A stretch of 64,000 bases of DNA from Mycolicibacterium psychrotolerans (GTDB lineage: Bacteria > Actinomycetota > Actinomycetes > Mycobacteriales > Mycobacteriaceae), in contig NZ_AP022574.1 of assembly GCF_010729305.1 (NCBI RefSeq), positions 4,216,001 to 4,280,000 of the forward strand. The letters run 5' to 3'. The first letter of the stretch is position 1; each line of letters opens with the position of its first letter. A program made the position numbers and the translations under genes. The notes below the pieces were generated by a model. It was not told where the DNA came from. It saw only the letters and a program-made list of their open reading frames with translations, and did not search any database. This document shows, in pieces, positions 1 to 8,690 of this stretch.

Positions 1-1203
1 GAGGTGCAGAGATTCATGGAGGCACGGTGCGCTGGGCCCGGTCGGCGCCCGATGATCGCCATGGTGTTCTTCGATGAGGAAACCGAGGAGATCTGCCGCG
101 AACTCGACTACACGCTGATCCTGCCGCCGGATTCGCTGCGCCGGCATCTCGACTCCAAGATCGTCACCACGCAATTGGGCGAGGAAGCCGGCGCCCCGTC
201 GGTGCCCAACGTGCTGGGTCGAGCGGACAGCTACGAAGAACTCTCCGCGCTGGCCGCCGAGGCAGGCCTGGGCTCTGACCTGGTGGTGCAGACTCCGTAC
301 GGCGACTCGGGCAAGACGACGTTCTTCATCACCTCCCTGCGCGAATGGGACCGCGACTGCGAGAACATCGTCGGCCAGGATCTGAAGATCATGAAGCGGA
401 TCAACAACCACGCCGTCGCGGTCGAAGCGGTCAACACCAAGCACGGCACGGTCGTCGGCCCGTTCATGACCGATCTCACCGGCTATCCCGAACTCACGCC
501 CTACCGCGGCGGCTGGTGCGGCAACGACCTTTTCCCCGAGGCCCTTTCGGAGCTCCACCGCGCCATCGCCATCCGCCATGTGCAACGCCTCGGCGACCGG
601 CTGCGCAAAGAGGGCTACAAGGGCTTCTTCGAGGTCGATGTGCTGGTCGACCTCGACTCCGACGAGGTGTACCTGGGCGAACTGAACCCACGGATCTCCG
701 GGGCCTCGTCGATCACCAACGTGACCGCCGGCGCCTACTCCGACATCCCGTTGTTCCTGTTCCACCTTCTGGAGTTCATGAACGTCGACTACGTCGTCGA
801 CGTCGAGGAGATCAACGAGCGCTGGCGTGAGCTCGCCGCGGTGGACGTCTGGGCCCAGCTGATCATGAAAGAGCCGAACGACTCCGTCGAGCGCGTCCTC
901 GCAGCACCTGCCACCGGTAGCTACCGGTTGGATGAGGACGGAAGCCTGCGCTTCACTGGCGTCACCAACGACTGGCACGACGTCACCCACGAGGACGAGT
1001 GTTTCTACCTTCGGGTGTATGGACCCGGCGACTACCGGTTCAAGGGCGCCGACCTGGGAATCCTGGTCACCAAGGGCCGCATGCAGACCTCCGACGGACT
1101 GACCCAGCGCTGTCGAAGCTACATCGACGGGATCCGCTCGATGTACGTGAGCGAGCCACTTCCCGAGCCCCCGAGTGTGACACCCATCAGCTACGTCAAG
1201 TAG
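1..1203 (+). CDS. ATP-grasp carboxylase/ligase-like protein (5' end outside window)
   Basis: The frame is open from the first base, so the N-terminus lies upstream; a GTG at position 4 is unlikely to be the true start because the protein begins inside a domain. The visible 399 residues look like an ATP-grasp enzyme: a central segment with KTTFFITS and an acidic metal/ATP-binding stretch GFFEVDVLVDLDSDEVYLGELNPRISG (split here by domain only), where E and N of the ELNPR motif would bind Mg-ATP. Such proteins join a carboxylate to an amine or thiol, or act as biotin carboxylases; the substrate cannot be read from sequence. It ends 9 bp before a convergent hydrolase gene. Confidence 0.72.
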   Translation, partial: EVQRFMEARCAGPGRRPMIAMVFFDEETEEICRELDYTLILPPDSLRRHLDSKIVTTQLGEEAGAPSVPNVLGRADSYEELSALAAEAGLGSDLVVQTPYGDSGKTTFFITSLREWDRDCENIVGQDLKIMKRINNHAVAVEAVNTKHGTVVGPFMTDLTGYPELTPYRGGWCGNDLFPEALSELHRAIAIRHVQRLGDRLRKEGYKGFFEVDVLVDLDSDEVYLGELNPRISGASSITNVTAGAYSDIPLFLFHLLEFMNVDYVVDVEEINERWRELAAVDVWAQLIMKEPNDSVERVLAAPATGSYRLDEDGSLRFTGVTNDWHDVTHEDECFYLRVYGPGDYRFKGADLGILVTKGRMQTSDGLTQRCRSYIDGIRSMYVSEPLPEPPSVTPISYVK

Positions 1204-1212
1204 CCGCCGCCG

Positions 1213-2499
1213 TCAGCTGTGGCCGCGCTCGCGGCCCTCGACCACGCCGATCGGCCCCGTGCCCTTCCGATGCGCGGGGGCACGCTCGGCCAGGCCGGCA
1301 GCGTGTTGTCCCGCGGCCACGAACGCCCGAATCGTGTCGAGCAGGTACACCGGGTTCTGAGCCGCCGGCCACGTCGAGAACTTCACCGATACGGTGCGGG
1401 TGGCCCGGTCCACCAGGATCATCTGGCCGTGAATCCCCAGGCACAGCTGCAGATCCCCCAGCACCCCGGGTATGAACCAGAACTGGTTGCGATACCAGCC
1501 GCCCGTGAGGAAGGGCTCGGAGTCCGAGGACACGAACGCCGCCCTGACGTCGGGGTCGATGGTCCTGGCCTGCGTCAGCCACTGCTTGGGCACCACGGCG
1601 TCGTCGGCCACGAAACCGTCGTCGAGGAGCAGCTGTCCGAACCGCGCGAGGTCGCGGGCGTGCGCCGACATCCCGCCGTCGTGGATCGCCGAACCGACTG
1701 CGTCGCAGGTGATGTCGGCGTCGAACTCGGCGCCCATCGGCTGCCAGATCAACGTCGAGATCAGCTCGGCCATCCGCCTGCCCGCGGCCCGTTCACACAC
1801 CCAGCCCAGCATGTCGGTGTCGGCCGATCGGTACACGAACGGCCCGCCGTGCGCGCCACCGAGAGCCAGGGTCGCCAGATAGCTGTACATCCCGCCGAGC
1901 TCGTCGCCGTCGATTCCGGGCCGCCAGCCCATGTAGCGCTCCATCACCCGGACCTCGGCCTGCGGGTCGGTGTACTCCTCGCTGAACACGACCCCGGTGC
2001 GCATGTCGAGCAGATCGCGCACCGTCGCGCCGCCGTAGCCGGAGCCCGCGACCTCGGGCACGTAGGTGCTCACCTGCTCGTCAGGGTCCAGCAGCCCCTG
2101 ATCGGCCAAGATCCCCGTGACACAGCCGACGACCGACTTCGTCACCGACATCAACAGGTGGGGGGTCTGCGCCGTCATCCCGTTGCCGTAGCTCTCCAGC
2201 ACGATGCGGCCGTCGTGCACGATCACCACGGCGTCGGTCCAGGTGTCGGCCAGCACCTCGGCCAGCGTCGACGCCTGGCCCTCCAGGCGGTGCACGGTGA
2301 CGGACTCCGGCGCCAGGGGCTGGGTGGCGGGTGCCAGTGGCGCCACCGGACCCGATCCGCGCGGGATGTGGTGGGTGGGTATGACCTCGCGCAGGTGCTG
2401 AAAGGCCCACCGGTTGAAGGGTGCATCCTGCCAGTTCGCCAATGTCACCAGCGATTCCTGATCTGGCGGGAACCCCGACATCAGCGGCACATCCGACAT
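1213..2499 (-). CDS. Serine hydrolase of the beta-lactamase / class C family
   Basis: This 428-residue protein has the SxxK nucleophile motif (SVTK, about residue 117) followed by a typical helix, a YRSAD segment in the place of the YxN motif, and a late GIHGQ segment matching the HxG box. These mark the penicillin-binding-protein-like serine hydrolases (EstB / 6-aminohexanoate-dimer hydrolase type), which cleave esters or amides rather than true beta-lactams in most cases. No signal peptide is evident, so a cytoplasmic role is likely. The ATG start has only a weak AGGG upstream; ATG at residue 7 is an alternative. Substrate is unknown. Confidence 0.8.
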   Translation of the reverse strand: MSDVPLMSGFPPDQESLVTLANWQDAPFNRWAFQHLREVIPTHHIPRGSGPVAPLAPATQPLAPESVTVHRLEGQASTLAEVLADTWTDAVVIVHDGRIVLESYGNGMTAQTPHLLMSVTKSVVGCVTGILADQGLLDPDEQVSTYVPEVAGSGYGGATVRDLLDMRTGVVFSEEYTDPQAEVRVMERYMGWRPGIDGDELGGMYSYLATLALGGAHGGPFVYRSADTDMLGWVCERAAGRRMAELISTLIWQPMGAEFDADITCDAVGSAIHDGGMSAHARDLARFGQLLLDDGFVADDAVVPKQWLTQARTIDPDVRAAFVSSDSEPFLTGGWYRNQFWFIPGVLGDLQLCLGIHGQMILVDRATRTVSVKFSTWPAAQNPVYLLDTIRAFVAAGQHAAGLAERAPAHRKGTGPIGVVEGRERGHS

Positions 2500-2569
2500 G
2501 CGACGACCCTACAGGTGGCCCCGCTTGACGCCGACGACCGCCGCGGCTCCGGCAAAACCTCGTCCACCT

Positions 2570-2617
2570 CGTCAAGTTCGCCTTGACGGATCTCCATCCG
2601 TCAAGATAGCCTTGACG
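2570..2617. promoter_or_regulatory. Tandem operator: two CGTCAAG-N5-CTTGACG palindromes over a predicted leaderless promoter
   Basis: Two copies of the inverted repeat CGTCAAG-N5-CTTGACG lie at 2570-2588 and 2599-2617, 29 bp centre to centre. The inner arms form a longer perfect repeat (CTTGACGGAT 2582-2591, ATCCGTCAAG 2596-2605), and CTTGACGGAT recurs at 2611-2620 over the ATG. TTGACG at 2583-2588 can serve as -35 and GATAGC at 2605-2610 as -10, placing transcription start near A2619 of the start codon, i.e. a leaderless mRNA. Repeats are seen directly; promoter and repressor roles are inferred. Confidence 0.7.
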
Positions 2618-2618
2618 G

Positions 2619-3767
2619 ATGAGCGCACTTCTGACTGAACTCGCAACCCCGCATCTCCCCTCGCCTGATGCTCATTGGCAGGAGTGGCTCGACTACGGCC
2701 TGCACTGGGCCTCGGTGGACGAGCGACACGCGACGGTGGAATCGGCTGGGGCCATCGCGCGAGGCTCGATGGCCGGACTTGCCAGTGAGACCACGCGCAA
2801 TCTGACCCTCCACGCCTACCGAGAGACCAGGCCGGGCCCCCGTTGGCAGGCGCTTTACGCGGCAACATGGCCGGCCTATCGGCGCTGGTATGCCCGGGAA
2901 GGGCTGGCCGCCCGACCCTCTCTGGACGAATGCCGGCGCGCGCTTGCCCAACATCTCCCTGAGCTGATACCTACCTGGGAAAGGCTCTGTCACCTGACCG
3001 GTGACGACCCGGTCGCGGCCCGCATGCTGTCGATGTGGGGGCTTCCGGCTTTCAGCGTGGGTTGTTCCCAAGTTGTGATCCCCGGTGAGCAGCCGATCTT
3101 GATCCGAAATTACGACTACGACCAGGCGCTCTTCGAAGGCGTCATCGCGTCCACCAACTACTCTGGACAGCGCCGGGTGCTGGGAACGAGCGACATGCTC
3201 TGGGGTCTGCTGGACGGGATGAACGAGGACGGGCTGGCCGTCTCGCTGACCTTCGGTGGCCGACCGGGCGGTGGCGAGGGCTTCGGGATCCCCATCGTGT
3301 TGCGCTATGTGCTGGAGACCTGTGCCACCGTCGAACAAGGAGTCAGCGCTCTCCGGCGGATTCCCGTTGCGCAGTCCTACAACGTGGCGTTGGTCGACAC
3401 CACTGGTAGTCACGCTACGGTTTTTGTCGCCCCCGAGCAGCCTGCCATCATCAGCCAACTCGAAGCGACGACCAACCACCGGCTCAATCAAGTCGAATAC
3501 CCCGCGACCGCCGCTCGATTCAACAGCGTTGGGCGACTCACGCAATTGGACCAGCTGCGATCCAACCGTGCATCGGGCGAGCACCTCGTCGCGGCGATGC
3601 TGCAGCCACCGTTGCGCAACAACGAATTCGAGATCGGCTTCGGCACTCTGTACACCGCCAACTATGAGCCCGCAGCCGGAACCGCCACATGGCATTGGCC
3701 CGAGACGTCATGGACGCGACGCTTCAACGACCCTGACGGTGTACGCACGGTGGAACTGGCCTCATGA
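2619..3767 (+). CDS. C45-family (penicillin acyltransferase-like) Ntn hydrolase
   Basis: The 382-residue protein carries the hallmark of the C45/acyl-CoA:6-aminopenicillanate acyltransferase family: GCS at residues 148-150, so Cys149 should become the N-terminal nucleophile after self-cleavage after Gly148, followed by LIRNYDYD (161-168). Family members hydrolyse or transfer acyl groups on amides, including N-acyl amino acids and lactones; the substrate here is unknown. No signal peptide. The ATG overlaps the second operator palindrome and no Shine-Dalgarno is present, consistent with leaderless translation. It is probably a single-gene unit, tightly regulated. A small HTH-like gene follows 45 bp downstream. 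Confidence 0.8.
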   Translation: MSALLTELATPHLPSPDAHWQEWLDYGLHWASVDERHATVESAGAIARGSMAGLASETTRNLTLHAYRETRPGPRWQALYAATWPAYRRWYAREGLAARPSLDECRRALAQHLPELIPTWERLCHLTGDDPVAARMLSMWGLPAFSVGCSQVVIPGEQPILIRNYDYDQALFEGVIASTNYSGQRRVLGTSDMLWGLLDGMNEDGLAVSLTFGGRPGGGEGFGIPIVLRYVLETCATVEQGVSALRRIPVAQSYNVALVDTTGSHATVFVAPEQPAIISQLEATTNHRLNQVEYPATAARFNSVGRLTQLDQLRSNRASGEHLVAAMLQPPLRNNEFEIGFGTLYTANYEPAAGTATWHWPETSWTRRFNDPDGVRTVELAS

Positions 3768-3800
3768 CCCGGCCCGTCACCTTCGACCCCAGATCCCGGC

Positions 3801-3813
3801 CATACTGACTCCG
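3801..3813 (+). promoter_or_regulatory. Possible -10 box for leaderless transcript
   Basis: CATACT at 3801-3806 is followed by six bases and then the GTG codon at 3813. There is no Shine-Dalgarno, so transcription starting at the GTG would give a leaderless message, common in mycobacteria. Weak single-box evidence. Confidence 0.35.
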
Positions 3814-4040
3814 TGAGTCGAGAACCAACCGACATTGCGGCCGAGGCCCGCACCCTGCTGGATGCGCTTGCCAACAGCACCGACCCGATCGCCTTCGAAA
3901 CCTTGCTCGGTCTCAGTCAGTACGTCGGCGAATGTCTGGGAATCTCAGCCCGAACCCTGGCGCAAGCCCAGTCCTGGAGCAGCGTTGCCGGTCTCGCCGG
4001 CACCACGAAACAGGCCGCCTGGGAGAGATGGCACCATTGA
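3813..4040 (+). CDS. Small HTH-like hypothetical protein
   Basis: A 75-residue acidic protein whose end, SWSSVAGLAGTTKQAAWERW, resembles the recognition-helix segment seen in many actinobacterial small regulators (SWAEIG..LG.SKQAAW type). The N-terminal half is predicted helical. It could be a DNA-binding protein, perhaps acting on the operator of the preceding hydrolase gene, but this is inference. GTG is the only sensible start. Coding character is supported by the motif; no paralogue is visible in the window. Confidence 0.58.
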   Translation: MSREPTDIAAEARTLLDALANSTDPIAFETLLGLSQYVGECLGISARTLAQAQSWSSVAGLAGTTKQAAWERWHH

Positions 4041-4069
4041 CGCCTCCCCGCCGCACGAGCCACCCGAAG

Positions 4070-6442
4070 TCAGGCTGCCGACGTGACGCGGTAGACGTCG
4101 TAGACGCCCTCCACGCTGCGGACCACGTTGAGCACGTGGCCGAGATGCTTGGGGTCGCCCATCTCGAAGGTGAACCGGCTGATCGCGACGCGATCGTTGG
4201 ACGTCGTCACCGACGCTGACAGGATGTTCACCTTCTCGTCGGCGAGCACCCGGGTGACGTCGGAGAGCAACCGGTGCCGGTCGAGCGCCTCGACCTGGAT
4301 CGCGACCAGGAACACCGACGACGGCGACGGCGCCCACTGCACGTCGATGATGCGCTCTGACTGCTGCTCCAGCGACGCGGCGTTGGTGCAATCGGTGCGG
4401 TGCACACTCACCCCGCCGCCGCGCGTCACGAAGCCCATGATGTTGTCCCCGGGCACCGGCGTGCAGCACTTGGCGAGCTTGGTCAGCACCCCGGGCGCCC
4501 CCGGCACCGCGACCCCGACGTCGTCGCTGGTGCGCTGCCGCACCGGCATGGTCGCCGGCGTCGACCGCTCCGCCAGCTCGTCGGCGGCCTCGTCGTCGCC
4601 GCCGATCTGGGCGACCAGCCGCTGCACCACATGCCGGGCCGATACGTGCCCCTCGCCGACCGCGGTGTAGAGCGCCGACACGTCCAGGTAGCGCAACTCC
4701 CGCGCGAGCGCGGCCATGTTCTCGCCGTTCATCAAGCGCTGCAACGGAAGTCCGCCGCGGCGCACCTCGCGGGCGATCGCGTCCTTGCCGGACTCGAGTG
4801 CCTCCTCGCGGCGTTCCTTGGCGAACCACTGCCGGATCTTGGCCTTCGCCCGCGGCGACACCACGAACGTCTGCCAGTCCCGCGACGGGCCGGCATTCTG
4901 GGCCTTCGACGTGAAGACCTCGACCACTTCGCCGTTCTCGAGTTTGCGTTCCAGCGCGACCAGCCGGCCGTTGACCCGGGCCCCGATGCAGCGGTGACCC
5001 ACCTCGGTGTGCACCGCGTAGGCGAAGTCCACCGGCGTCGACCCCGTCGGCAGCGTGACCACGTCCCCCTTGGGGGTGAACACGAAGATCTCCTGCACCG
5101 CGAGGTCGTAGCGCAGCGACTCGAGGAACTCCCCCGGGTCGGCGGCCTCCCGCTGCCAGTCGAGAAGCTGACGCATCCACGCCATGTCGTCGATCTCGGT
5201 GGCCACGTGTCCGCCGGGAGGGGTGTTGCGACCCTTGGCCTCCTTGTAGCGCCAGTGCGCGGCGATGCCGTACTCGGCGGTCTTGTGCATGTCGGTGGTG
5301 CGGATCTGCACCTCCAGCGGCTTGCCCTCAGGCCCGACGACCGTGGTGTGCAACGACTGGTACACCCCGAACCGCGGCTGGGCGATGTAGTCCTTGAACC
5401 GGCCGGCGATCGGCTGCCACAGCGAGTGCACCACGCCGACCGCGGCATAGCAGTCGCGCACTTCGTCGCACAGGATCCGCACGCCCACCAGGTCGTGGAT
5501 GTCGTCGAAGTCGCGGCCCTTGACGATCATCTTCTGATAGATCGACCAGTAGTGCTTCGGCCTGCCCTCGACGACGGCGTTGATCTTCGAGGCGTTCAGC
5601 GTCGCGTTGATCTCGGCGCGCACCTTGGCCAGATAGGTGTCGCGCGACGGGGCCCGGTCGGCGACCAGCCGCACGATCTCCTCGTACTTCTTGGGATGCA
5701 GGATCGCGAACGACAGATCCTCCAACTCCCACTTGACCGTCGCCATGCCCAGCCGATGAGCAAGGGGCGCAATGACTTCCAGCGTCTCCCGGGCTTTGCG
5801 CGCCTGCTTCTCCGGCGGTAGGAACCGCATCGTGCGCATGTTGTGCAGCCGGTCGGCCACCTTGATCACCAGCACCCGCGGGTCGCGTGCCATCGCGATG
5901 ATCATCTTGCGGATCGTCTCGCCCTCGGCCGCCGTGCCGAGGGCGACCTTGTCCAGCTTGGTCACGCCGTCGACGAGGTGGCCGACCTCGGTGCCGAACT
6001 CCTGGGTCAGCGCCTCCAGCGTGTAACCGGTGTCCTCGACGGTGTCGTGCAGCAGCGCGGCGATCAGCGTTGTGGTGTCCATCCCTAGCTCGGCCAGGAT
6101 GTTCGCCACGGCCAGCGGGTGGGTGATGTAGGGGTCGCCGGACTTGCGCATTTGGTCGGCGTGGCGCTGCTCGGCGACCTCGTAGGCCTTCTGCAGCAGG
6201 GACAGGTCGGCTTTCGGGTAGATCTCCCGGTGCACCGCGACCAGCGGTTCGAGCACCGGATTGACGGTGCTGCGCTGTGAGGTCATCCGGCGGGCCAGCC
6301 GGGCACGGACCCGGCGCGACGCACTCGTCGCGGCCTTGGACGCGTCCGGGCGCGGCAGCTCCATCGGCTGGGTCTCCGGACCGGCCGCCACGGCGGGAGA
6401 AGCCTGGCCCGCACGGGGATCTGCCTGGATCTCGCCGGCCAT
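4070..6442 (-). CDS. relA: Bifunctional (p)ppGpp synthetase/hydrolase (Rsh)
   Basis: RSH enzyme making and degrading (p)ppGpp in the stringent response. Starting at ATG 6442 gives 790 residues, as I recall for M. tuberculosis RelA, and this ATG has an ideal GGAGG five to six bases upstream; an upstream GTG (6487) overlapping the apt stop would add 15 residues. Domains in order: HD hydrolase (H108, H132-D133, E136-D137), RelA/SpoT synthetase (DIHDLVGVRILCDE; LEVQIRT), TGS (FVFTPKGDVVTLPTGSTP), a Cys-containing region (AKCCTPVPGD) and a C-terminal ACT domain. Hydrolase and synthetase sites both look intact. It is the last gene of the sec-apt-relA run and likely cotranscribed with apt. Confidence 0.97.
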   Translation of the reverse strand: MAGEIQADPRAGQASPAVAAGPETQPMELPRPDASKAATSASRRVRARLARRMTSQRSTVNPVLEPLVAVHREIYPKADLSLLQKAYEVAEQRHADQMRKSGDPYITHPLAVANILAELGMDTTTLIAALLHDTVEDTGYTLEALTQEFGTEVGHLVDGVTKLDKVALGTAAEGETIRKMIIAMARDPRVLVIKVADRLHNMRTMRFLPPEKQARKARETLEVIAPLAHRLGMATVKWELEDLSFAILHPKKYEEIVRLVADRAPSRDTYLAKVRAEINATLNASKINAVVEGRPKHYWSIYQKMIVKGRDFDDIHDLVGVRILCDEVRDCYAAVGVVHSLWQPIAGRFKDYIAQPRFGVYQSLHTTVVGPEGKPLEVQIRTTDMHKTAEYGIAAHWRYKEAKGRNTPPGGHVATEIDDMAWMRQLLDWQREAADPGEFLESLRYDLAVQEIFVFTPKGDVVTLPTGSTPVDFAYAVHTEVGHRCIGARVNGRLVALERKLENGEVVEVFTSKAQNAGPSRDWQTFVVSPRAKAKIRQWFAKERREEALESGKDAIAREVRRGGLPLQRLMNGENMAALARELRYLDVSALYTAVGEGHVSARHVVQRLVAQIGGDDEAADELAERSTPATMPVRQRTSDDVGVAVPGAPGVLTKLAKCCTPVPGDNIMGFVTRGGGVSVHRTDCTNAASLEQQSERIIDVQWAPSPSSVFLVAIQVEALDRHRLLSDVTRVLADEKVNILSASVTTSNDRVAISRFTFEMGDPKHLGHVLNVVRSVEGVYDVYRVTSAA

Positions 6443-6483
6443 GCTCACCTCCGCTGACTGCTCGCTGTTGGCAGGATATCCGC

Positions 6484-7017
6484 TCACACGGTGTACAAGG
6501 CGGTGACGGGCAGCGGATCCAGAACCGCCCGCCCGCCGAGTGCTGCCAACTCCAGCATCACCACCGCACCGGTCACCGTCGCGCCCGCCGCCTTGAGCAA
6601 CTGATGGGTGGCCGCCAGTGTTCCCCCGGTGGCCAGCACGTCGTCGATCACCACGATCGAGCGACCGGCCAGTTCCACGCCGTCGGCGGGGACCTCCAGC
6701 GTCGCCGTGCCGTATTCGAGCGTGTAGGTCTCGCTGAGCACCGGCGGCGGCAGCTTGCCGCCCTTGCGGACCGCGAGCACCCCGATGCCGAGTGAGACCG
6801 CGACCGCACCGCCGAGCAGGAATCCGCGGGCGTCCACCCCGGCGACGAGGTCGGCGCCGCGGGCGATGTCGGCGATCGCGTCGCTGACCGCGGCCAGCCC
6901 GCCCGCGTCGGCCAGCACCGGCGTCAGATCCTTGAACAGGACGCCCGGTTCGGGGAAGTCGGGCACCTCGCGCAGCAGCGACGCGATCACCTGGCCGACC
7001 TCGCGCGTGTCGCTCAC
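6484..7017 (-). CDS. apt: Adenine phosphoribosyltransferase
   Basis: Converts adenine and PRPP to AMP (purine salvage, cytoplasm). The 177-residue protein has the PRPP loop IVVIDDVLATGGT and the type I PRTase core DARGFLLGGAVA. The GTG start at 7017 overlaps the stop of the upstream lipoprotein gene as GTGA, indicating translational coupling; an in-frame ATG at 7032 would add five residues. The apt-relA adjacency is conserved in mycobacteria and makes sense metabolically, since (p)ppGpp and purine nucleotide pools are linked. Confidence 0.95.
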   Translation of the reverse strand: MSDTREVGQVIASLLREVPDFPEPGVLFKDLTPVLADAGGLAAVSDAIADIARGADLVAGVDARGFLLGGAVAVSLGIGVLAVRKGGKLPPPVLSETYTLEYGTATLEVPADGVELAGRSIVVIDDVLATGGTLAATHQLLKAAGATVTGAVVMLELAALGGRAVLDPLPVTALYTV

Positions 7018-8675
7018 TGGCTCAGCTTCCATCGGTCCATATTCCATCCCGCGCCCCAGCGCGTCGGATTGCCGCTCACCGCATACATCTTCGTCGATGC
7101 CAGCAGAGTCCGCTGCTGACGGTACAGCGGCAGCGTGGGCATGTCGCCCCACAGGATCGGGCCCGCCTCGGCGAGCAGCCGGGCCAGTTCCTTGGGGTCG
7201 GAGGTCACTGCGAGCGTCGAGATGATGCCGTCGATGCGCTCGTTGGCATAGCGCGGCAGATTGTTGCCGTTGCCGCTGTGCAGGGTGTAGGCGTCCATCG
7301 CAGAGGATCCGGTGGACCCGCTGCCCGCCGCACCGCCGGTGCTCGCGATCAGCACGTCGATCTCGTTGTTGCGCAACGACAGTGGGCCGGTGTTCTCCCC
7401 CGCCACGTCCTGGACGCTGATCCCTGCGGGTCCGCAGGACTTCGCCATCGCACCCACGGTGGCGGCCAGCCGGGCGTTGGGCGTCTGGTAGCCGATGCGC
7501 ACGGTCAGCGGCTGGTTGCCCAGCGCGGCCCGCGCCGCGTCGGGGTTGGCGACCGCGAACTCGTTGACCTGCGGGGTGGCCTCCGCCGCCGAGTAGGCGT
7601 CCTCGCTCGCGGGGTTCAACCGCGCATTGGCCGGGGACACCGAGGCGTTGCGCGCGATGACGTCGCGCGGGGTGCACAGGGCGAGCGCCCGGCGGGCGGG
7701 CACGGCGGCCAGCGGCCCCTGCGGGGCGAAGATGAGCTGTTCCACGCCGGCCGACGGCGAGTCGGTGCGCGTGTAGTCGTCGGGCAGGTTCAGCGTTCCC
7801 GACGATCCGGCGGCGATGTCGACGACGTCGAAGGCGCCTTCGTTGACTCGGTCCTGCAGATCCGCGCTGCGCGGCCACACGGTCACCTTGGCCGTGACCG
7901 GCTTTGTGCCCCACCACTTGTCGTTGGCCACCAGCACCACCGCGCCGTCGCCGGTCACGGCGTCGATGCGGTAGGGCCCCGAGGACGGGAAGCGTTTGAG
8001 ATCCAGGTCCGGGGACAGGTTCCAGGTGTTGTTCCACACCTGCGCGATCCGCTCGACCACCGGGCCGTCATTGCTCAGCAGCGCCGTCGTGACGCCGCCG
8101 TCACCCAGGCCGAGCTCGTCTGCGATGACGTGCGACGGCATCATCGAGGTGGCGGCGAACAGCTGCCCGTAATCGGTGAACCCGCGGTCCTGGGCGAACG
8201 AGACGCGCGCCTTCTTCTGGCCCGGCGTGCAGTCCACGGTCGCGATGTCGGTGTAGCCGGCCCGGCTGGCCGCGTCGAACGACGGGAACCGGCCGGACTG
8301 CGATGCCCACGCCAGCACCATGTCATCGCACGTGATGGGTTTGCCGTCGGAGTAGACGGCCTCGGGTTTGATCTCGTAGTCGAGCACCAGCGGGCTGCGG
8401 CCGACCACCGAGATCGTGCCGAAGTCGTGGTCGCCGACGATCTGGCCGTCCGGACCGTGGTAGTTGAAGCCGGTGAGCACCCGCGCGAACGCCTGCGGCC
8501 CGCCCGAGGCCGCGCCGGCCACGGTGTTGGTGTTGTACGTGATCAGCGTGCCGTCCACGGCGTAGTCGACCGAATCGGCCGCGCCCTGCGAGCACGAGGT
8601 CAGGCCGAGGGCGCCGACGACGGCGAGCACGGCCGCGAGGACAGTGACGTGCCGCGCACGGGTGCGGTGGGCCAT
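7014..8675 (-). CDS. Peptide/solute-binding lipoprotein, SBP family 5
   Basis: A 553-residue lipoprotein with a clear signal peptide ending in the lipobox LTSC (Cys near residue 28). The mature part is the size and shape of family 5 extracellular solute-binding proteins (DppA/OppA type), for example GPYRIDAV...VLVANDKWWG in the middle. It matches by position Rv2585c of M. tuberculosis. No permease or ATPase genes of a peptide importer lie nearby, so it may work with transporters encoded elsewhere or have another role linked to Sec export. It sits between secF and apt on the same strand. Confidence 0.87.
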   Translation of the reverse strand: MAHRTRARHVTVLAAVLAVVGALGLTSCSQGAADSVDYAVDGTLITYNTNTVAGAASGGPQAFARVLTGFNYHGPDGQIVGDHDFGTISVVGRSPLVLDYEIKPEAVYSDGKPITCDDMVLAWASQSGRFPSFDAASRAGYTDIATVDCTPGQKKARVSFAQDRGFTDYGQLFAATSMMPSHVIADELGLGDGGVTTALLSNDGPVVERIAQVWNNTWNLSPDLDLKRFPSSGPYRIDAVTGDGAVVLVANDKWWGTKPVTAKVTVWPRSADLQDRVNEGAFDVVDIAAGSSGTLNLPDDYTRTDSPSAGVEQLIFAPQGPLAAVPARRALALCTPRDVIARNASVSPANARLNPASEDAYSAAEATPQVNEFAVANPDAARAALGNQPLTVRIGYQTPNARLAATVGAMAKSCGPAGISVQDVAGENTGPLSLRNNEIDVLIASTGGAAGSGSTGSSAMDAYTLHSGNGNNLPRYANERIDGIISTLAVTSDPKELARLLAEAGPILWGDMPTLPLYRQQRTLLASTKMYAVSGNPTRWGAGWNMDRWKLSQ

Positions 8676-8690
8676 CGGACCTACCGCTCC

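Noticed and set aside
4400..5821. Long plus-strand frame opposite relA
   Set aside because: No protein-like motifs; relA on the other strand is complete.
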